Assembly: GCA_030600975.1 (NCBI GenBank)
Contig: JAUVUL010000154.1
Span: 1 to 5,732, forward strand
Origin: Candidatus Aegiribacteria sp.
GTDB taxonomy: Bacteria; Fermentibacterota; Fermentibacteria; Fermentibacterales; JCC-6
Direction: 5' to 3'
Length of the DNA: 5,732 nucleotides
Shown here: in pieces, positions 1-4,647 of the stretch
Layout: each line of letters opens with the position of its first letter
Numbering within the stretch: position 1 is the first letter of the stretch
Program-made: the position numbers and the translations under genes
The notes under the pieces: generated by a model
The model's input: the letters and a program-made list of their open reading frames with translations, nothing else
Databases searched by the model: none
What the model was told of the DNA's origin: nothing

Positions 1-1
1 A

Positions 2-1213
2 AATATATACTTCTGCCACACGGATGGGCTGCTTCTAGGAGCCGGCAGCAGAGCAGGACTTAAGAACATGCTGGAAAACATCGACGGAAGCCTTCCGTCA
101 AATCTGCCGGGAATACCCGACGGCAGCTTTTATCTATATGCGAATATTGAATCATTCGGTCCCATGATGGCAAGCCAGCTCGCGATGATTGAACCGCAGA
201 TACTTGCCGGAATGAGCGCTGACGGTAATATGGATATGGAACTCATGGAGAAAGTAATGGGTCTGTATTTCGATGCAATCGGTCTTGTGCTGACTGAAAC
301 GAAATCGATGAATTGTGTACTCTCGTTTGAGCCGGAGTACATTTCTGGATCCTCTTCCATTGAGTTCGTTCCAGGGTCATCACTGGATGAGTACATAGTT
401 CCTGTTGAAATAGAAGACCTGACCGGTCTGATCCCTGCAGGTAACGTTCTGGCTGGCAGGGTCAGCCTTGATCCATCAACCAGTATCGCTGCGATAAACG
501 CTATCCTCAATTCACTGGACATAGTTGAAATTCCCCATGACATGCTCAATTTCTGGGCGGAAGCTGCAAGTAATACGGCAATGTCCATGACGATCGATGC
601 CGATAACCCGATGCACATCGTAGCTGTCTACGAGATGCCTGAGGGTACGCAGCTCGAGGATGTGAATGAAGCCTACGAGTTCCAGTTCTCCATGATGTCG
701 GAGTTCATGGATATGCCGGGACTGACCTTTTCAGATGTACAATATGTCGATTACGAAGGCCTGGAGTGGGTAACATTCGGTATGAACATGGACATGGCAG
801 CCATGCAGCCGGATGTCGAAAACAGTGCTCCTCTTGCAGAAAATGTAGCCTGGACAGCCTGGATGACTGTTCATGATGGAATTCTCTATATGGAAATGGC
901 GCCTGAACCAGTAATAGTACCGCGCCTTATTGATGGAACTTATCCGGGCGAGATCGCCTTCGCAATGCCGGAGATGCAGAACTTCTCCAGCTCCTCCGAG
1001 ATGGCGATGCTTATCAATATCCCGGGATACGTAAATATGGGATTGGCCATGTCCGGCCTTGATGTGCCGCCTATCGATGCTGAACCCGTCTGGCTGGAAG
1101 TGGAAGTCGATTTCACCGGCGGTGGCGTATACAAGCAATTCAGGGTTTCAGGTACGGGATTGTCCGCATTCATCGGGCAGGCGATCCAGGTGTTCGGAGC
1201 GATGGCTCAGTAG
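2..1213 (+). CDS. Acidic, Met-rich, probably secreted protein of unknown function, 5' end missing
   Basis: The frame is open from base 2, so the gene begins outside the window. The first ATG inside (68) is not a convincing start, because the codons before it read like ordinary protein. 403 residues are visible, ending at TAG 1211-1213. The protein seems to contain a duplicated module. DGLLLG near residue 8 and the stretch up to about residue 133 (SIEFVPGSSLDEYI) resemble DGILYM near residue 292 and the stretch up to about residue 395 (YKQFRVSGTGLSAFI). This layout recalls DUF3352-type envelope proteins, but that is a weak resemblance by eye. From the ATG at 68 onward I count 33 Met but only 3 Lys and 3 Arg in 381 residues, so the protein is strongly acidic. 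MxM clusters occur, for example MNMDMAAM at 782-805. No membrane segment is visible. A signal peptide, if there is one, lies upstream of the window. Function unknown; an extracytoplasmic location is inferred from composition only. Confidence 0.8.
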   Translation, partial: NIYFCHTDGLLLGAGSRAGLKNMLENIDGSLPSNLPGIPDGSFYLYANIESFGPMMASQLAMIEPQILAGMSADGNMDMELMEKVMGLYFDAIGLVLTETKSMNCVLSFEPEYISGSSSIEFVPGSSLDEYIVPVEIEDLTGLIPAGNVLAGRVSLDPSTSIAAINAILNSLDIVEIPHDMLNFWAEAASNTAMSMTIDADNPMHIVAVYEMPEGTQLEDVNEAYEFQFSMMSEFMDMPGLTFSDVQYVDYEGLEWVTFGMNMDMAAMQPDVENSAPLAENVAWTAWMTVHDGILYMEMAPEPVIVPRLIDGTYPGEIAFAMPEMQNFSSSSEMAMLINIPGYVNMGLAMSGLDVPPIDAEPVWLEVEVDFTGGGVYKQFRVSGTGLSAFIGQAIQVFGAMAQ

Positions 1214-1231
1214 AAGAGTTGAAACGGAATG

Positions 1232-1258
1232 GATGCCGGCTGCCATGCAGTCGGCATC
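1232..1258. terminator. Palindrome between convergent genes, likely bidirectional terminator
   Basis: Left arm 1232-1243 (GATGCCGGCTGC) pairs with right arm 1247-1258 (GCAGTCGGCATC) around a 3-nt CAT loop. The 12-bp stem has a single G.T wobble. It lies between the TAG of the plus-strand gene (1213) and the TAA of pth (1275), where both transcripts should end. Neither side has a good T-run, so it is not a textbook intrinsic terminator. It may block transcription from both directions or protect 3' ends. Confidence 0.6.
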
Positions 1259-1274
1259 ATTATGGTAATCCTGA

Positions 1275-1844
1275 TTAAGTATCCAGTTTTCTGTTATACC
1301 TTTCCTGGGCGGAGGTCAGTCCTTCTGTCAGGTAAAACATTACACAGTCTGCCGCATTGTGCGCCATAACAGAAGCTTCCTCCTCCAGCTTTTCAGGTAC
1401 TCTATCAAGAACGTAATCGGCGAGGTCGTCTCCGTCCGGCGGGGGGCCGATACCCAGTCTCAGTCTTGAAAATGATTCGGTCCCCAGAGAGTCTATAATA
1501 CTCCTCAAACCGTTATGGCCTCCATGAGAGCCGCTGTCCCTCAATCGAAGCCTTCCGAGTTCGAGATTGATATCATCACATACTACCAGCAGTTCATCAG
1601 CGTTGTAACCCTTGCTGTCAAGAAAAGCCGCAATGGCTCTGCCGCTTCTGTTCATATAGACAGCAGGCTTGATAAGATCCGGGCCATCCGGGATAATTGA
1701 TGCATTGAAAAGACCTGCATTTATGAAATGAACGCCGGCTTCCAGTGCCAGTATATCGGCTACCCAGAAGCCGGCGTTGTGCCACGTCATTCTGTACTTT
1801 TCCCCGGGATTACCAAGGCAGGCAACAAGACGGGGAACTGACAA
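1275..1844 (-). CDS. pth: Peptidyl-tRNA hydrolase
   Basis: Cytosolic enzyme that hydrolyses the ester bond of peptidyl-tRNAs dropped from ribosomes, recycling the tRNA. At 189 residues it has the usual length for bacterial Pth. The active-site positions are all present: N12 in GNPGEKY, catalytic H22 in WHNAGF, N65 in MNRSG, D91 in DDINLELG and N111 in GGHNGLRS. These match N10, H20, N68, D93 and N114 of the E. coli enzyme. The start is TTG (1844-1842). It is supported by an AAGGA Shine-Dalgarno at 1856-1852 with a 7-nt spacer, and by GNPG falling at its normal distance from the N-terminus. The gene begins 3 nt after the rplY stop, so the two are probably co-transcribed and translationally coupled. 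ychF, a frequent neighbour of pth, does not follow; a convergent gene does. Confidence 0.97.
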   Translation of the reverse strand: MSVPRLVACLGNPGEKYRMTWHNAGFWVADILALEAGVHFINAGLFNASIIPDGPDLIKPAVYMNRSGRAIAAFLDSKGYNADELLVVCDDINLELGRLRLRDSGSHGGHNGLRSIIDSLGTESFSRLRLGIGPPPDGDDLADYVLDRVPEKLEEEASVMAHNAADCVMFYLTEGLTSAQERYNRKLDT

Positions 1845-1847
1845 GTA

Positions 1848-2531
1848 TTATTCCTTTCCGGATTCTGAAGATCCCTCTTTCTCTTCTCCTTTGGTAACTT
1901 CTTCACCTTCGGCAGGGGCTTCTTCACCTTCAAGAAGTTCTTCCTCCGCAGCTTCCTCGGTCTCGACCTTGGCGACACTGGGCGCTACAACGGAAGCGAC
2001 CACAAGGGTATCATCCATGTCAAGGGTTATGCCTTCAGGCAGCGTGATCTCGGAAAGATGCACGGAATCTCCAATGTCCAGATCTTCAACATTAAGGTTT
2101 ATAGATGATGGGATATCCTTTGCTCTTACCTTTATGGTGATCTCATGAAGAGTATGTTCGAGTACTCCACCCATTTTAACGCCAAGTGGAATATTCTCAA
2201 GGTGTACATGAACCGGGATGGAAACTATCTGGTCCGCGGATACCCTCAGAAAATCAATGTGAACCGGTCTGTCTGTAATTATGTCCCACTGGACATCCTT
2301 GATGATAGCAGTAATCGGAGATTTTCTGCCCATTTTCAGGTTGATTATTCCGGTTGAGGTGGAGAAACCTATCGAGTCCATGAAGTCTTTTTCGATAACC
2401 ATGACTTTCAGTTCTCCGCCGCCTCTGCCGTAAATAACAGCCGGTACGGATCCGGAGCGGCGGAGTCTTCTTGCTACTCTGGAACCGAACTCGGTGCGTT
2501 CGGTGATTATCAGTGAATATTTCTCAGGCAT
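1848..2531 (-). CDS. rplY: 50S ribosomal protein L25, long form (Ctc/TL5 type)
   Basis: Ribosomal protein that binds 5S rRNA in the large subunit. At 227 residues it is the long two-domain form, unlike the roughly 94-residue E. coli L25. The N-terminal 5S-binding domain (about 1-97) shows RRLRRSGSVPAVIYGRG at 21-37, and its closing strand VHIDFLRV ends at 97. The C-terminal beta domain (about 98-188) includes IPVHVHLENIPLGVKMGG and the LPEGITLDMDD stretch typical of the Ctc family. Residues 189-227 form a highly acidic Glu/Gly/Ser-rich tail, probably disordered, as is common in this family. The ATG at 2531 has an AAGGA site 7 nt upstream. The gene follows tRNA-Gln with a 38-nt gap and precedes pth by 3 nt. 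The linkage of rplY and pth is widely conserved. Confidence 0.96.
   Translation of the reverse strand: MPEKYSLIITERTEFGSRVARRLRRSGSVPAVIYGRGGGELKVMVIEKDFMDSIGFSTSTGIINLKMGRKSPITAIIKDVQWDIITDRPVHIDFLRVSADQIVSIPVHVHLENIPLGVKMGGVLEHTLHEITIKVRAKDIPSSINLNVEDLDIGDSVHLSEITLPEGITLDMDDTLVVASVVAPSVAKVETEEAAEEELLEGEEAPAEGEEVTKGEEKEGSSESGKE
1852..1856 (-). promoter_or_regulatory. Ribosome binding site of pth
   Basis: The minus strand reads AAGGA within GGAAAGGAA, 7 nt before the TTG at 1844. The site lies inside the last codons of rplY. It decides the non-ATG start of pth and indicates translational coupling. Confidence 0.7.
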
Positions 2532-2538
2532 TACTATA

Positions 2539-2543
2539 TCCTT
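2539..2543 (-). promoter_or_regulatory. Ribosome binding site of rplY
   Basis: AAGGA on the minus strand, with a 7-nt spacer to the ATG at 2531. A second purine-rich block, GGGAGGGAG, lies just upstream at 2553-2545. The strong site suits a highly expressed ribosomal protein. Confidence 0.65.
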
Positions 2544-2550
2544 TCTCCCT

Positions 2551-2565
2551 CCCGGTTACTCCGGG
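2551..2565 (-). other. Short GC-rich stem-loop between tRNA-Gln and rplY
   Basis: The minus strand reads CCCGG-AGTAA-CCGGG, a 5-bp all-GC stem with a 5-nt loop. It lies 4 nt downstream of the tRNA CCA and 7 nt upstream of the rplY Shine-Dalgarno. There is no T-run, so it is unlikely to terminate transcription. It could mark the 3' side of tRNA processing or protect the new 5' end of the rplY-pth message. The role is inferred. Confidence 0.4.
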
Positions 2566-2569
2566 ACAG

Positions 2570-2644
2570 TGGCTGGGGCGGGAGGATTCGAACCCCCAAT
2601 GCAGGGACCAAAACCCTGTGTCTTAACCATTTGACGACGCCCCA
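2570..2644 (-). tRNA. tRNA-Gln (anticodon UUG), CCA encoded
   Basis: The 75-nt cloverleaf folds fully on the minus strand. Acceptor TGGGGCG (2644-2638) pairs with CGCCCCA (2580-2574). The D arm has GTC/GAC stem ends. Anticodon stem CAGGG/CCCTG encloses loop TTTTGGT, giving anticodon TTG at 2611-2609. The variable loop is 4 nt. T stem GGGGG/CCTCC carries loop TTCGAAT. The discriminator is G (2573) and CCA is encoded (2572-2570). The weak U1-A72 pair and G73 are typical of bacterial tRNA-Gln, and the sequence resembles E. coli tRNA-Gln. Its first 22 nt overlap the 3' end of ispE on the same strand, including the ispE stop codon. I see no clear promoter of its own, so it is probably cut from the operon transcript. 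Confidence 0.97.
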
Positions 2645-3498
2645 GCAGTTTCTGCTGATCTGCATATGGTAAAATCCCTATGCAGTGTTCTCGAGAAACT
2701 ATGCGCCCTGCTCTTCGAGCTGAAGAGAGCGTAAAAAGTTGGCCCTGATCCCGACAAACCCCAGTTTTCACACTTACAATCTGTCATGAACTGTGCAAGC
2801 TCCGTAATTTCAGGGAAGTGTTTCTCAAGCAGTGGAAGGAAGTCATTCCGCAAATTATGCGGGAAAGGCTTACCCTCATGCCATACTGCTGACGAGGCTG
2901 AATAATGCCTAATCATAGTATTGTTTGTCAAGGATGTACTCATATTCTTGTCCCAGGCGCTGTATGCCCAGGCAGTGGATACCTCTATACCCGGGTGCAA
3001 GAGAACCGCATGGAATGGAATAACAGGGACTTGGGACAACCGTTCACCCCGACCCTCTACTAAAGCAGCGCCGCCTTTGATGAAAAACGGCACATCACTT
3101 CCCAGGGTTTCTGCGATTTTACTGAGATCAATGTCCTTTATGCCGGTAAGCTGACTGAGCCCATTCAGGACGGCTGCAGCATCACTGCTTCCACCCCCCA
3201 GACCCGCGCAGGAAGGGATATTCTTCTCAAGTTCAATTCTTACATCCAGTAATTCTCCAGTGCTGTTCAGGAAGGCATCAGCCGCCTTCCATGCGAGGTT
3301 AGATGAGTCGGATGGAATTTCCACGGTTGAGCATGATAACGATATCACGCCGCTTCCAGGCTTTGCGGAGATACGGAGTATGTCGCACAGTGAGATCTCG
3401 TGGAAAACGCTTCGTATGTTGTGAAAGCCATCAGGTCGCCTGCCCAGGATCCTCAATCCCAGGTTGATCTTCGCCCTGGCCTCAAGTGTGATTATCAC
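2623..3498 (-). CDS. ispE: 4-diphosphocytidyl-2-C-methyl-D-erythritol kinase
   Basis: GHMP-family kinase that phosphorylates the 2-hydroxyl of CDP-methylerythritol using ATP, in the MEP pathway to IPP and DMAPP. Its 291 residues are normal for the family. Visible motifs: substrate-side AKINLGL with K10; the ATP-binding glycine loop IPSCAGLGGGSSDA at 94-107; GSDVPFF with catalytic D135; and the third GHMP motif LSGSGPTFYALF at 248-259. The start is GTG (3498-3496), sharing GTGA with the stop of the upstream prenyltransferase. It has little Shine-Dalgarno, so translational coupling is likely. K10 sits at the same position as in E. coli IspE, which supports this start. The 3' end is odd. Codons 286-291 and the TAA at 2625-2623 lie inside tRNA-Gln, so the tail GASSNG is encoded by the tRNA acceptor and D arm. 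There is no earlier stop in frame. Confidence 0.97.
   Translation of the reverse strand: MIITLEARAKINLGLRILGRRPDGFHNIRSVFHEISLCDILRISAKPGSGVISLSCSTVEIPSDSSNLAWKAADAFLNSTGELLDVRIELEKNIPSCAGLGGGSSDAAAVLNGLSQLTGIKDIDLSKIAETLGSDVPFFIKGGAALVEGRGERLSQVPVIPFHAVLLHPGIEVSTAWAYSAWDKNMSTSLTNNTMIRHYSASSAVWHEGKPFPHNLRNDFLPLLEKHFPEITELAQFMTDCKCENWGLSGSGPTFYALFSSKSRAHSFSRTLHRDFTICRSAETAGASSNG
2643..2685 (-). repeat. Two adjacent inverted repeats at the ispE/tRNA-Gln junction
   Basis: In transcription order, CTGCATA (2685-2679) pairs with TATGCAG (2666-2660), a 7-bp stem with a 12-nt loop. Then CAGCAG (2657-2652) pairs with CTGCTG (2648-2643) around an AAA loop. The second stem takes in nucleotides 1 and 2 of tRNA-Gln. 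Both lie in the last coding stretch of ispE. They could shape the 5' leader for RNase P or stabilise the ispE 3' end. The role is inferred and the stems are short. Confidence 0.4.
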
Positions 3499-4412
3499 GG
3501 TGAGAGGGATGCAGTGCCCGGGTACAGTGTCAGAGCAAGAGCTACCGTAATGACCCAGAGCAGGATATTGATAAGAAGCGGTTTGTCCGAAAGAAGCAGC
3601 CTGTCGGGGCTTCCACCGTGACCCTTAATATGGATAAGATAAAGGTATCTGAAGACGCCGTAAGTCACGAACGGAATGGTCAGCCAGAGCCTGGTGGATA
3701 CCAGTTCTAAAGTTCTTTCGCTTACGGAGTATATCGAGTATCCAATAATACTTGCTGCTGTAGCTATTCCCATCATTTCATCGAGCAGAGGAATACTGTA
3801 TTCTTCCAGGATCTCCCTGTGGTCAGCTGCATCCTTGCCGAGGGAGATGACCTCGGAGCGTCGTTTTGCGAAGGCGAGGAAAACAGCAATAAAGAAGGTG
3901 CATACGATAAGCCAGTAAGATATGGATACATCAGTATATCCGGCATCCATAGCCAGTGTTACTCCTGCTATTGCCCTGAGAACGAATCCGGTGGCTATGA
4001 TAAGAACATCAAGAATAACCACATGTTTCAATTTAAAGGAATAACACAACTGCATCGCAAAATAGACACTGAGAACCATTGCATAAGTCGGTGCCAGTAT
4101 CCAGGATCCGATAAGTACACTCGCTGCAAGTAGAATTGCAGCCACCGCAGCCATTGGAACGGGAAGTGCTCCGGATGCTATCGGCCGGTCCTTCTTTTCA
4201 GGATGGTTGATATCACGCTTCCGGTCAGCTATATCATTTATCAGATATACCGAACTGGACAGCAGACAAAATCCCAGTGCTCCAAGAGCGGTTATACCCA
4301 CCGCTTCCGGATCGCTCCATAGGTTTGCGAAAAGAATCCCGGCAAAGACAAAGAGATTCTTCGTCCATGATCTTATTCTAAGACTGCGCAGAAGGGCTGA
4401 AAATGTATTCAT
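3495..4412 (-). CDS. UbiA-family prenyltransferase, probable polyprenyl-phosphate phosphoribosyltransferase
   Basis: Integral membrane enzyme of 305 residues with roughly eight to nine hydrophobic segments (for example 38-57, 84-106, 131-153, 163-182, 213-231, 277-296). The first Asp-rich motif NDIADRKRD (59-67) matches NDxxDxxxD and is followed by HPEKKDRPIASG. The second motif area is YSFKLKHVVILDVL (Y124 to D135). The N-terminal RIRSWTKNLFVFAGILF and the C-terminal FRYLYLIHIKGHGGSPDRLLLSDKPL (254-279, given in pieces: RYLYLIH, GGSPDRLLLSDKPL) are characteristic of the decaprenyl-phosphate phosphoribosyltransferase branch, whose actinobacterial member moves 5-phosphoribose from PRPP to decaprenyl phosphate. 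Outside actinobacteria the true substrate is uncertain. The gene heads the minus-strand run and overlaps ispE by 4 nt, which suits a shared theme of polyisoprenoid metabolism. It has no Shine-Dalgarno; a promoter lies right at the ATG. Confidence 0.88.
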   Translation of the reverse strand: MNTFSALLRSLRIRSWTKNLFVFAGILFANLWSDPEAVGITALGALGFCLLSSSVYLINDIADRKRDINHPEKKDRPIASGALPVPMAAVAAILLAASVLIGSWILAPTYAMVLSVYFAMQLCYSFKLKHVVILDVLIIATGFVLRAIAGVTLAMDAGYTDVSISYWLIVCTFFIAVFLAFAKRRSEVISLGKDAADHREILEEYSIPLLDEMMGIATAASIIGYSIYSVSERTLELVSTRLWLTIPFVTYGVFRYLYLIHIKGHGGSPDRLLLSDKPLLINILLWVITVALALTLYPGTASLSP

Positions 4413-4647
4413 AATCAGTATAATAACTCATGGGGTAATAATCAAACAGCCGATCCGGTTGATGTTTGCGATTTGCTCTTCGAGATAACTTATTCCCGGC
4501 AGTCTGATTTTTAGTATATTCTCACCGTCATAGGTGTTCTGATTTATCGATATTCAATTGAGATATACTCGGGATTGCTCTTCAATCCGGTTTAACCAGG
4601 TACACGATTGCTCAGTAGCCGATGTGCCTTGGAGTTGAAAGACTGCC
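4413..4647. other. Divergent intergenic region between prenyltransferase and transporter genes
   Basis: These 235 bases separate two divergent genes and should hold both promoters. The minus-strand promoter is listed separately. For the plus-strand gene I find AT-rich -10-like strings at 4515-4520 (TATATT) and 4564-4569 (TATACT), but no convincing -35 for either. Two adjacent 8-bp palindromes, TATCGATA (4545-4552) and TCAATTGA (4554-4561), lie immediately upstream of the second string and could be an operator. I see no RNA gene or riboswitch here. Confidence 0.4.
4417..4445 (-). promoter_or_regulatory. Predicted sigma70-type promoter of the prenyltransferase-ispE run
   Basis: The minus strand has TTGATT (4445-4440), a 17-nt spacer and TATACT (4422-4417), 4 of 6 and 5 of 6 matches to consensus. 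The -10 ends 4 nt before the ATG at 4412. Transcription would therefore start at or beside the A of the start codon, giving a leaderless mRNA. Its position ahead of the first gene of the run supports the call. No other promoter on this strand is as good. Confidence 0.5.

Noticed and set aside
68..70. ATG at 68 as start of the left-hand gene
   Set aside because: The frame is open back to base 2 and the upstream codons match a motif repeated later in the protein, so the real start is outside the window.
130..618. Minus-strand open frame of 162 codons opposite the secreted protein
   Set aside because: It is a shadow of the plus-strand gene; its product is low in recognisable features and there is no ribosome binding site. 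The same holds for the minus frame at 731-1138.
1848..1965. Low-complexity GAA/GAG-rich stretch at the end of rplY
   Set aside because: It is not an independent repeat; it encodes the acidic C-terminal tail common in long L25 proteins.
2556..2771. Minus-strand open frame of 71 codons spanning tRNA-Gln
   Set aside because: It runs through the tRNA and the end of ispE in another frame; both of those are firmly supported.
4378..4431. Short 17-codon frame starting with ATG at 4431 on the minus strand, overlapping the prenyltransferase start
   Set aside because: It lies mostly within the predicted promoter, has no ribosome binding site, and would not be transcribed from its start if the promoter call is right.
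4525..4542. Possible Pho box (CCGTCAT half site) upstream of the phosphate transporter family gene
   Set aside because: Only one half resembles the consensus; the second repeat at the expected spacing is poor.
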